Below are positions 52,521-58,909 of a DNA stretch of 64,000 bases, one piece after another (the first letter of the stretch is position 1; each line of letters begins with the position of its first letter). The stretch comes from Peptoclostridium acidaminophilum DSM 3953 (GTDB lineage: Bacteria; Bacillota; Clostridia; Peptostreptococcales; Peptostreptococcaceae), in assembly GCF_000597865.1 (NCBI RefSeq), contig NZ_CP007453.1, forward strand, positions 434,001 through 498,000, written 5' to 3'. The notes beneath the pieces are model-generated. The model ran no database searches. It was not told where the DNA came from and saw nothing but the letters and a program-made list of their open reading frames with translations. A program made the translations under genes and the position numbers.

Positions 52521-53459
52521 CTATTCACAAACCCATATGTATCTCGTAAACTCTTTATTCACGCTTTTTTTTACTTTGCAGGAATCAATAATTTTAAGCT
52601 TCGCTTCGGAAATCAAAGTCGTAATATCCTCTGACGAGACAATCACTGCTCTATCAGAGATTCTTTTTGCATTTTTAATAATATTTCCTTGCTCTGCTCT
52701 TGTTATTTTACTGCATAAACCGTATGGCAAATCCACAATCGAAACATCATAATACTCGCTAATATCTTGAATGGCCTGCTGATCAACGTTAGCTGCATAT
52801 CCAAAGTGTCCCAGATTCCGCTTTGCACTTCTCACCATTTTTGCATTTATATCAGAACCCGCCATGCTGTAGCCGGTAAAGCATCCTTCCAGTAAAACTG
52901 TGCCTGCTCCGCAGCAAGGATCTATGATACTCTTGGAGATATCCCCCTGCCCCGCAATATTAATCAGTACCTTTGCCATATTTATCTTTAGGGAATTTGA
53001 GTAGGTGTGGGGTCTTTTATTGTGTTCGCGCCACAAACTGTTATTCCTAAGGAGTTCACCAAAATACCAGAAGCCCTCATGAAAAGCTATCCCGTAAGTC
53101 AATTGAGGCAGTTCAGTTCCTTCAGGAGTTTTAAACTTGCCGCAAAGCTCTTTATATAGAGCCTTTCTATTAGCTGCATAGGGGTCACCGCTTGCAAATT
53201 TCAAATATTTTATGACAGAGTTTGTCGTGGTGTTTTCATCATGCTCCAGCTGTAATAACAGCTCCTCAAAGGTTGACACCTTATACCTGATTTCCAGTCG
53301 ATTTTTTATATATGGGCTCATGGAGGGATTTACTGCCACATCCGAGAAAAACACTTTTTCCTTCGGCGAGGATTTAAATAATGTCCTTGCCTCTATTGCG
53401 CAAAGAGTCTCTTCATATTCCGGATAATTAAGATTGTACAAATATGCCTTGTCTTTCAT
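52521..53459 (-). CDS. TRM11/UPF0020-type RNA methyltransferase
   Basis: A 312-residue putative S-adenosylmethionine-dependent methyltransferase. The C-terminal Rossmann domain has DPCCGAGTVLLEG (SAM-binding motif I), a following acidic GSDIN and the catalytic DLPYG in SIVDLPYGL, typical of N2-guanosine tRNA/rRNA methylases (UPF0020/TRM11). The N-terminal about 140 residues may be a diverged THUMP-like RNA-binding region. TGGAGGA precedes the ATG. It ends 20 bases before the sigma-54 activator start and could be cotranscribed, though no functional link is evident. The substrate RNA is unknown. Confidence 0.8.
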   Translation of the reverse strand: MKDKAYLYNLNYPEYEETLCAIEARTLFKSSPKEKVFFSDVAVNPSMSPYIKNRLEIRYKVSTFEELLLQLEHDENTTTNSVIKYLKFASGDPYAANRKALYKELCGKFKTPEGTELPQLTYGIAFHEGFWYFGELLRNNSLWREHNKRPHTYSNSLKINMAKVLINIAGQGDISKSIIDPCCGAGTVLLEGCFTGYSMAGSDINAKMVRSAKRNLGHFGYAANVDQQAIQDISEYYDVSIVDLPYGLCSKITRAEQGNIIKNAKRISDRAVIVSSEDITTLISEAKLKIIDSCKVKKSVNKEFTRYIWVCE

Positions 53460-53695
53460 TATTCCTCCAGCAAATAGATTTTAGTTGACGCCTCATTTTC
53501 GTGATGCAATGACTTTCTGGTATGGCTGCTATTTAGCCTCAGTGCTGGTCTATATAGTTCTGAAAGGCATTGTGATATGTTTCCAGATTTGTATCCTGAG
53601 GATCAGTTGGCTCACTATCGCCTGGCTTCATGTTTTTTTCCGAGTTTAGTTGATTTTGCGCATTTTTTCGATCCGTACTACACTAAATTCAGGTT

Positions 53696-54535
53696 TTATT
53701 TATCTAGATATAAATCAATTTCTAACATGGTTGGTGTATGATCTTGTCTTTCACCAGAGTCTAGCATCTCAGATTTAACAACCTTGTCAGCTAACCTATC
53801 ACTAACGAGCCAATAATCAATCCTCCAGCCAGAATTATTTATTTTACTTGTTTTTACCCTTTGTGCCCACCACGAATACACACCCGTCATATCACCATGA
53901 ATATGTCGAAAAGTATCTGTAAAGCCTTTGTTTAACAGACTTGTAAAGCCTTCACGTTCTTCATCTGTAAAACCTGCTGACCTACGATTATTTTGTGGAT
54001 TCGCTAAATCTATCTCTCTATGGGCTACATTATAATCCCCTGTTGCTAAAACTGGTTTCTCTTTATCTAGACTCTGAATATATTCAGCATACTTTTCATC
54101 CCAAACTTGTCTTTCTTTCAACCTTTTCAGATCATCACCAGCATTAGGGGTATATACCTGAGTAAGATAAAATTCTCCGAAATCTAAAGTCATAATCCGT
54201 CCTTCTGAATCCATAGTATCTGGAGCCTGAATCTCAGGATAAAAAACTTCTGGAGAGTACTTATTTTTATATAAAAACATAGTTCCTGCATAACCTTTTC
54301 TAGCCGGTTCCTGAGAACTTCTCCATTTATACGAATATCCTTTAAAATTCTCCTCTAAACGTTCCATCTGCTTCTTACTTGGCCCATTAGTGGGTAATTT
54401 AGTTTCTTGCAATGCAATTACATCTGGATCTTTCTCCAAAATTGTATCAATTACTTTTCTTGTAAGCACCGCCCTATTTGAATCACTTGTTAATGCTGCA
54501 TTTAATGAATCGATATTCCATGAGATTAATCTCAA
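53696..54535 (-). CDS. Exodeoxyribonuclease III
   Basis: A 279-residue ExoIII/ExoA-type AP endonuclease in the endonuclease/exonuclease/phosphatase fold. It acts in base-excision repair, cutting at abasic sites. Conserved stretches: LISWNIDSLNAAL, IALQETKLP (metal Glu), GYAGTMFLYK, YTPNAGDDLKR, ATGDYNVAHREIDLANP (catalytic D and N), FTDTFRHIHGD, YSWWA, INNSGWRIDYWLVSDRL and the final DHTPTMLEID with the catalytic His. The start is TTG 54535 preceded by GAGGAGGAG. AT-richer codon use than neighbouring genes hints at a different history. It lies next to an IS605-type TnpB element. Confidence 0.94.
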   Translation of the reverse strand: MRLISWNIDSLNAALTSDSNRAVLTRKVIDTILEKDPDVIALQETKLPTNGPSKKQMERLEENFKGYSYKWRSSQEPARKGYAGTMFLYKNKYSPEVFYPEIQAPDTMDSEGRIMTLDFGEFYLTQVYTPNAGDDLKRLKERQVWDEKYAEYIQSLDKEKPVLATGDYNVAHREIDLANPQNNRRSAGFTDEEREGFTSLLNKGFTDTFRHIHGDMTGVYSWWAQRVKTSKINNSGWRIDYWLVSDRLADKVVKSEMLDSGERQDHTPTMLEIDLYLDK

Positions 54536-54880
54536 ATTACTCCTCCTCGTATACTATGATTAAAGGCGAATTACCAAATGAAAATTGGTAATCGCCAATT
54601 GTACCTTGATAATCGAATGTTTGCTTAACTCTTTTCCGTTATGAATATAGACCTACAACCAAGCTTGTTCTTCATGTTACTATCTTTCTATGGACATCAA
54701 ACACTCGGGAAGCTCTAGCCCCTCCTTGCGGCCCTTTTAAGGTGACTGCTTGCCAAAGACTGAACCCTTGGAATGTTCCGACTAACCTCTAAACCGTATG
54801 TTGTTCACTCGCCTTAAGTGATTGACATTTTACCGTATGTCTATTATAACCAAATATTGACTCTCTGTAAAATTGAACTA
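54536..54880. other. Non-coding block between exonuclease III and the TnpB element
   Basis: About 345 bp without a gene. 54567-54597 forms a clean hairpin (GGCGA-TTACCAA/TTGGTAA-TCGCC) just upstream of the exonuclease start. 54690-54830 is GC-richer and looks structured on the minus strand, with short frames there including a 16-codon one starting MKNKLGCRS. It could be a decayed insertion element end or an unrecognised RNA. I cannot assign it. Confidence 0.35.
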
Positions 54881-54960
54881 CCCCCACTTAACCTGACGGC
54901 TTGAAGTGGGTGATTCCTAAGAACACCGCCCTAGCGGGCAGTTTATTATTAGGCTAACCC
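54881..54960 (-). ncRNA. Candidate omega RNA of the IS605-type TnpB
   Basis: After the tnpB stop the minus strand reads through GCCCGCTAGGGC (a hairpin) and CACCCACTTCAAGCCG to GTGGGGG at the element edge, the usual 3' scaffold of TnpB guide RNAs. The guide would be the flanking sequence immediately beyond, TAGTTCAATTTTACAGAGAG (54880 down to 54861). Confidence 0.55.
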
Positions 54961-56070
54961 CGTGGTCCCCACGGTTAGAAGCCTTAGGGCTTCGTTTTTA
55001 AGATTTATGCTTGCGTTAAGGTCCCTGTCGTGATTTGCGCCGCATTCAGGGCAAGTCCACTCTCTAACAGAGAGATTCTTAACGTCTTTGTTCTTGTAAC
55101 CGCAAGTAGAGCATAGTTGGCTTGAAGCGAAGTTCTTAGCAACAGCAACGACTTGTTTGCCGTACCAGTTCGCTTTATATTCAAGCATAGTCCTAAATTG
55201 CGCCCAAGACACTTCGGATATTGCCTTTGCAAGTTTATGATTCTTTAGCATGTTGCTTATCTGCAAATCTTCTATGCCGATGATGTCGTGGTTTTTGACT
55301 ATATCGGTAGAGATTTTATGCAGGTAGTCAGCCCTTGCATTGGCGATATGCTCATGAAGTCTTGCAACTTTGACTCTTTGCTTTTGCCAATTGTTTGAGA
55401 ACTTGACACGCCTTGATAGTATGCGTTGTTCTCTTGCAAGCTTGGCTTCAAGCGTTCTGAAGAACTTGGGATTTTCGTATACTGTGCCATCTGAAAGTAT
55501 GGCGAAATCTTTCAGCCCTACATCTATTCCGCATGAAGAATCAGACTTAGGCAGCTCTTGCACCTTTGTTTCAGCAAGCACAGATACAAAATATTTGCCC
55601 GATGGATTACGCCTTACAGTGGCACTCAGAATCCTGCCTTCAACTTCTTTGGAGTTAGTGAAACGAACAAGCCCAAGCTTAGGCAGTTTGATTTTGTTGC
55701 CTACTACAGCTATGTTGCCATTGGTGTATTTTGTAGTGTATGACTGCACCTTGTTTCTTTTAGACTTGAAGCGTGGAGCATCGTTTTGCTTCTTGAAAAA
55801 ACGGTCAAAGGCATCGCTAAGGTTTTTTAGAGAAGATTGCAGGGCTATGCTGTCTACTTCCTTGAGCCATACAAGCTCTTTTTTGAGCAAAGTCATTTGA
55901 GCCGAACAAGTGTTGTATGTCATACCCTTGCCTGTTTGCTTATAGACATCATTCCAAGCATTTAGAAAGTAGTTGAATACAAAGCGGCTACAGCCTATTG
56001 TTTTGGCTATCAGTTCTCGTTGGCGGCTATTCGGATATATGCGGAACTTGTATGCCTTATTGACTAACAT
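54949..56070 (-). CDS. tnpB: RNA-guided endonuclease TnpB (IS605 OrfB type)
   Basis: A 373-residue TnpB. The N-terminal part has [21 protein letters not shown] and [16 protein letters not shown]; the RuvC residues are Asp in [16 protein letters not shown], Glu in [13 protein letters not shown] and Asp in [17 protein letters not shown]; the zinc ribbon has [10 protein letters not shown] and CPECG. All catalytic residues are present, so the nuclease should be active with its omega RNA. It differs strongly from the IS607-linked TnpB at 16714, so the two arrived independently. It has no tnpA partner. It lies just downstream of the T-box peptide operon. Confidence 0.94.
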   Translation of the reverse strand: MLVNKAYKFRIYPNSRQRELIAKTIGCSRFVFNYFLNAWNDVYKQTGKGMTYNTCSAQMTLLKKELVWLKEVDSIALQSSLKNLSDAFDRFFKKQNDAPRFKSKRNKVQSYTTKYTNGNIAVVGNKIKLPKLGLVRFTNSKEVEGRILSATVRRNPSGKYFVSVLAETKVQELPKSDSSCGIDVGLKDFAILSDGTVYENPKFFRTLEAKLAREQRILSRRVKFSNNWQKQRVKVARLHEHIANARADYLHKISTDIVKNHDIIGIEDLQISNMLKNHKLAKAISEVSWAQFRTMLEYKANWYGKQVVAVAKNFASSQLCSTCGYKNKDVKNLSVREWTCPECGANHDRDLNASINLKNEALRLLTVGTTGLA

Positions 56071-56227
56071 TGTTTTTCACCTCCGTGTATGACATATAAG
56101 CCTAATTGCTACTATTATGTGTATACCCTTAGAGCAGATACAAAAAACACAACTTGAAAACATTAGGCGATTTATCCCCCACCTAAAGAGGTGGGAGTAT
56201 TCTCGCCCTAATATGAATAAAACCATT

Positions 56228-56268
56228 AAAAAAGACATCTCCAATGTTCCATGTGAGATGTCTTTTTT
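56228..56268. terminator. Terminator of the T-box peptide operon
   Basis: AAAAAAGACATCTC pairs perfectly over 14 bp with GAGATGTCTTTTTT. On the minus strand it directly follows the last small frame, so the operon is closed before the TnpB element. Confidence 0.93.
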
Positions 56269-56314
56269 AATGCGAATTATTTATTCTAATGTTGAGGTCA
56301 ATGTCTGATTCCAT
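56267..56314 (-). CDS. Possible 15-residue third peptide of the T-box operon
   Basis: A 15-codon frame, product MESDIDLNIRINNSH, with AAAGGTGG about 7 bases before its ATG. It starts 22 bases after the second peptide and its stop overlaps the terminator stem. It contains three isoleucines, whereas the two longer peptides contain none. It lacks the FGCGSFE motif, so it is not a third paralogue. Real translation is uncertain. Confidence 0.4.
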   Translation of the reverse strand: MESDIDLNIRINNSH

Positions 56315-56336
56315 AATGCACCACCTTTAATAGTAT

Positions 56337-56501
56337 TTAGAATTCAAAGCTGCCGCATCCAAAGTAGTTGTAGTTGTTTTGAGAAAGCTCATATCTTTGC
56401 TCTGAAGCATTGCCTGATTCGTTCTCAAGAGAGCTGTAGTCAGCTGTAGCAGAGAATACGTCGTATGCATTTTCGTTTGAATATCTTTTTTCGTTTTCCA
56501 T
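56337..56501 (-). CDS. Small peptide B ending YFGCGSFEF (T-box operon)
   Basis: A 54-residue peptide preceded by a strong ribosome site (GGGAGGAAT, 6-7 bases before ATG). It is acidic and rich in Asn, Ser, Glu and Tyr, starts MENEKRYSNE, and ends NYNYFGCGSFEF with a single cysteine near the C-terminus. It is paralogous to peptide A: ribosome site, the D-[YF]-S-S-L element about residue 21-25 and the C-terminal F-G-C-G-S-F-E motif are shared. No signal peptide, membrane helix or Ile/Trp/His is present. The pattern (variable leader-like part, conserved Cys-containing tail) resembles ribosomally made, modified peptide precursors, but no modifying enzyme is adjacent. I do not recognise the family. 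Confidence 0.78.
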   Translation of the reverse strand: MENEKRYSNENAYDVFSATADYSSLENESGNASEQRYELSQNNYNYFGCGSFEF

Positions 56502-56563
56502 AAAATTATTCCTCCCAAATTTTAAATAGATAATTAACCTTGTAAGTTTACTAAAGCCGGATA

Positions 56564-56737
56564 CTAATAAAGTTCGAAGCTGCCGCAGCCGAAGAAGTTA
56601 ACAGGTGCGTTTACAACATCGTTTCTAAGCTCTTCCTCGAATGATTTGCCGCTTGTAAAAAGTGAGCTGAAGTCCACGCTGTAAGAAGCAGGCTCGAAAC
56701 ATTTTTCATCTGAGTACATATCGAATTTCTTTTCCAT
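56564..56737 (-). CDS. Small peptide A ending FFGCGSFELY (T-box operon)
   Basis: A 57-residue peptide, first gene after the T-box terminator, with GGGAGGAAT 7 bases before the ATG. It begins MEKKFDMYSDEKCFEP, has a V-D-F-S-S-L element and ends APVNFFGCGSFELY. Two cysteines are present, at residues 13 and 51; only the second is shared with peptide B. No isoleucine, tryptophan or histidine occurs. It is 62 bases upstream of peptide B in the same operon. Expression should depend on T-box readthrough, hence on an uncharged tRNA. Possible roles are a signalling or modified peptide, a metal or redox peptide, or a regulator of amino-acid metabolism; none can be proved from sequence. Confidence 0.8.
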   Translation of the reverse strand: MEKKFDMYSDEKCFEPASYSVDFSSLFTSGKSFEEELRNDVVNAPVNFFGCGSFELY

Positions 56738-56810
56738 AATAATATTCCTCCCAAGTAATTAAGTATGATTGACATTGTGAATACACAGAATATTCTGATA
56801 ATTTAGAGAT

Positions 56811-57112
56811 AAAAAAAAGCGCTCGCCTCTATGAACGTGTATAAGACATCCATAGGGACGAAAGCTTATGCTTCGCGGTACCACCCTACTTTGCGGATTA
56901 AAAATCCGCCTCGCCGTTCAGGTCAAATTAACCCTAGCCATATAACGCTGGCGTACGTCCAAATCTACTATATTTCGAAATGGAAGCTCAGGAGTGATTA
57001 TTGTATGCCGCATGACGCTAATTTCCACCAACCATTAGCTCTCTATAGTCTTGCCGAGGCATTTTTGTCTCCGTCATAACTTTTCTGAATATTCTGTACA
57101 TTTATCTTACAA
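56811..57112 (-). promoter_or_regulatory. T-box riboswitch controlling two small peptides
   Basis: A full T-box leader on the minus strand. Stem I carries GAGACAAAAATGCC, AGAGAGCTAATGGTTGGTG and ATTAGC, closing with GGCAT ... CTCC. The T-box proper AGGGTGGTACCGCG lies at 56874-56887. The terminator stem CCCTATG/CATAGAGG with a T9 run is at 56811-56860. The specifier loop 3' side reads ACAATAATCA, and the codon before the conserved A is AUC (56996-56998), suggesting tRNA-Ile; this reading is less certain than the T-box itself. The next genes are peptides A and B, 70 bases on, not a synthetase, transporter or biosynthetic gene. Confidence 0.95.
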
Positions 57113-57117
57113 GTATT

Positions 57118-57146
57118 ATTATATTTTAGGGCCACATAAATGTCAA
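57118..57146 (-). promoter_or_regulatory. Consensus promoter of the T-box peptide operon
   Basis: Sense strand TTGACA (57146-57141), a 17-base spacer and TATAAT (57123-57118): a perfect sigma-A promoter. The start point falls around 57112, at the head of T-box stem I. Confidence 0.93.
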
Positions 57147-57186
57147 CGGTTTTTTAAGAAAAATTATAAAATAGATTAAAACCAAG

Positions 57187-57209
57187 GCAGAGATTACGAA
57201 TCTCTGCCC
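57187..57209 (-). terminator. Terminator of the ABC exporter operon
   Basis: GGCAGAGATT pairs with AATCTCTGCC around CGT, followed by TTGGTTTTAAT on the minus strand. It separates the exporter operon from the T-box promoter. Confidence 0.85.
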
Positions 57210-57215
57210 CTGCAT

Positions 57216-58220
57216 TCACTTTGATATCCTCACATCCACATTGAAGTTTGGCTTTATTAGCTCGTCCATGTCGTCTATTGAGATCTGGACTGTGACTACT
57301 GTTTCCCCGTTCTTTTCAACGCCCATCTCTGCGATTTTTCTTACTGTGCCCCTATAATGCTTGCCCGAGTCTGAAAGCGGAAGTATCTCGACTTTGGCTC
57401 CAAGCTTAACGTCCTTTATGAAGTCCTCGAGAACCTCTGCTTCAACAACGAGCGTATCCATGTTTACAATATTGAGAAGCCTGCTGCCACTTTGGGTGTT
57501 ATCTCCAGCCACGGGAGTTATGTCCTGGACCATTCCGTTGGCGATGTCAGACACTATGCTGTTTCCCTGTAGATAGCTCTTGCTCAGCTTGCTTCTTTCC
57601 TGGTTCAAGTCCGTTTCGAGAGTTGATATCCTTTGCCTTTGGATGTCTATGCTAAGCTTGTAGTCGTTTGAATTTGATACGCTCGCGTCTGAAACGGCCT
57701 GCTGCGCGTCTGACACTCTTCTTTGCGCGTCTATGAAATCATTTTTAGGTATGGCTCCCGCATCATACAGAGCCTGCTTTTTATTCAGGTCCTCGTTTGC
57801 CCTTCGAAGGCTCTCCTGGGCGGTAGACAGAGTGCTTGACTCCCTAATGCCGTTGTTTGCATCGCCGCTTATGAGCTTCTCAAGTTGAAGCCTTTCTATT
57901 TTCAGGTTGTTCTCCATGTCGGCTATCTGCTGTCTTATCTCATGTATGTCAAGCGATATAATCTCCTGGCCCAGGCTCACGTGCTGTCCTTCCTCGACAA
58001 GAACGTCATTTACCATTGCCGGAAATTCAAGCGTTATGTTCTTTATTTCGCCTGCCGTGACCTTGCCGGCTGCTTCTATATAATCTCCCTGAACATCTTT
58101 TGGCTTTGCGGCCGCCTGCTTGGCAGGCTCTTTTGACCCGCACGCCGCAGTAAAGACCATTATTCCAGAAAGCAGTGCGACGCATCCCAGCCTTGCAAAT
58201 CTATTCTTGTTTATCATCAC
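57216..58220 (-). CDS. HlyD/RND-type adaptor lipoprotein
   Basis: A roughly 334-residue membrane fusion lipoprotein. The signal ends in lipobox VFTAAC. Then come a lipoyl half (VNDVLVEEGQHVSLGQEIISLD), a coiled-coil hairpin (about residues 85-215, QQIADMENNLKIERLQLEKL and AQESLRRANEDLNKKQAL), the second lipoyl half and a beta-barrel domain (VKLGAKVEILPLSDSGKHYRGTVRKI). The start is GTG 58220 or ATG 58217; GGAAGG precedes them, while the ATG at 58238 has no ribosome site. Last gene of the MarR-ABC-ABC-adaptor-adaptor operon; it should bridge the exporter to the cell wall or outside. Confidence 0.85.
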   Translation of the reverse strand: MMINKNRFARLGCVALLSGIMVFTAACGSKEPAKQAAAKPKDVQGDYIEAAGKVTAGEIKNITLEFPAMVNDVLVEEGQHVSLGQEIISLDIHEIRQQIADMENNLKIERLQLEKLISGDANNGIRESSTLSTAQESLRRANEDLNKKQALYDAGAIPKNDFIDAQRRVSDAQQAVSDASVSNSNDYKLSIDIQRQRISTLETDLNQERSKLSKSYLQGNSIVSDIANGMVQDITPVAGDNTQSGSRLLNIVNMDTLVVEAEVLEDFIKDVKLGAKVEILPLSDSGKHYRGTVRKIAEMGVEKNGETVVTVQISIDDMDELIKPNFNVDVRISK

Positions 58221-58239
58221 TAAAGTACCTTCCTTCATG

Positions 58240-58887
58240 TTATTTGATTTTGATCTTGACTGTCGAGTTTGTGCCTATTAGTCCGTTTAGCTCCACATCA
58301 TCGTCTATTACTATTTTCACGGGAATAAGCTGGGTGACCTTTGTATATGTGCCGCTTGTGCTGAAGCTTGTGGCATTCCCTGAAAGGGCCGCCTGAGTAA
58401 CCTGGTCTATCTCCTCTATGTGGCCTTTGAATTTTTTTCCAGGATATGCATCGAGCTGAACAACCACTTCCTGCTGCTCATTTATCTTTGTTATTCCAGT
58501 CTCCTCGATGTTGGCTCCGACATATATATCGCTCGTCTGCGCTATTACAGCTGCAACTGTTGATGGGGATATCACCTGGTTTAACACGACGTTTAGCTTT
58601 ACAACCTCTCCGTCTATAGGCGATCTAAGATATGCTCCGCTGTTTAACCTTCCTATTACCTGGTTTTCTTTCACAATGTCACCTTCCGAAACATTAAGCT
58701 TAACAATCCGGCCGCTGCTTAGAGAGGCCACCGTTCTCAGCTCTGCGCTCACCTTTGCGTTGTCTGTCTTGTAATATGTGCTGCCCTGCCAGTAGAAGTA
58801 AAACCACACGCCCACTCCCGCCATTATGACGATGGCCAGGCCAATGAATATCTTGTTTTGATGTTTTTTCATGTCATTCATACTCAA
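58240..58887 (-). CDS. EmrA/HlyD-like adaptor with one membrane anchor
   Basis: A 215-residue membrane fusion protein. One N-terminal helix (residues 10-30, IFIGLAIVIMAGVGVWFYFYW) is followed by YYKTDNAKVSAELRTVASLSSGRIVKLNVSEGDIVKENQVIG (EmrA-like first lipoyl half). The second half comes almost at once (SPIDGEVVKLNVVLNQVISP), with no long coiled coil, then a beta-barrel domain with EEIDQVTQAALSG. The start is TTG 58887 with GGAAGG 7 bases upstream. It lies 22 bases after the ABC exporter gene. The compact form suggests direct pairing with the inner-membrane exporter. Confidence 0.88.
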   Translation of the reverse strand: MSMNDMKKHQNKIFIGLAIVIMAGVGVWFYFYWQGSTYYKTDNAKVSAELRTVASLSSGRIVKLNVSEGDIVKENQVIGRLNSGAYLRSPIDGEVVKLNVVLNQVISPSTVAAVIAQTSDIYVGANIEETGITKINEQQEVVVQLDAYPGKKFKGHIEEIDQVTQAALSGNATSFSTSGTYTKVTQLIPVKIVIDDDVELNGLIGTNSTVKIKIK

Positions 58888-58909
58888 GTATCATCCTTCC
58901 AAATTTAGT

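Larger units (their letters stand above)
54881..56205 (-). mobile_element. IS605-type element carrying only tnpB
   Basis: The right end at 54881-54910 (plus-strand coordinates) forms the subterminal hairpin CCCACTT/AAGTGGG. The left end at 56178-56195 forms CCCACCT/AGGTGGG with loop AAAG. Both are typical of IS200/IS605-family ends recognised as single strands. No TnpA transposase is present, so the element depends on a TnpA elsewhere. Outer limits are approximate. Confidence 0.8.

Noticed and set aside
56327-56518. 63-codon frame overlapping peptide B
   Set aside because: It is the alternative frame on the same strand as peptide B; peptide B has the strong ribosome site and a paralogue, the 63-codon frame has neither.
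56831-57079. 82-codon plus-strand frame across the T-box
   Set aside because: It is antisense to the highly conserved T-box leader and lacks a ribosome site.
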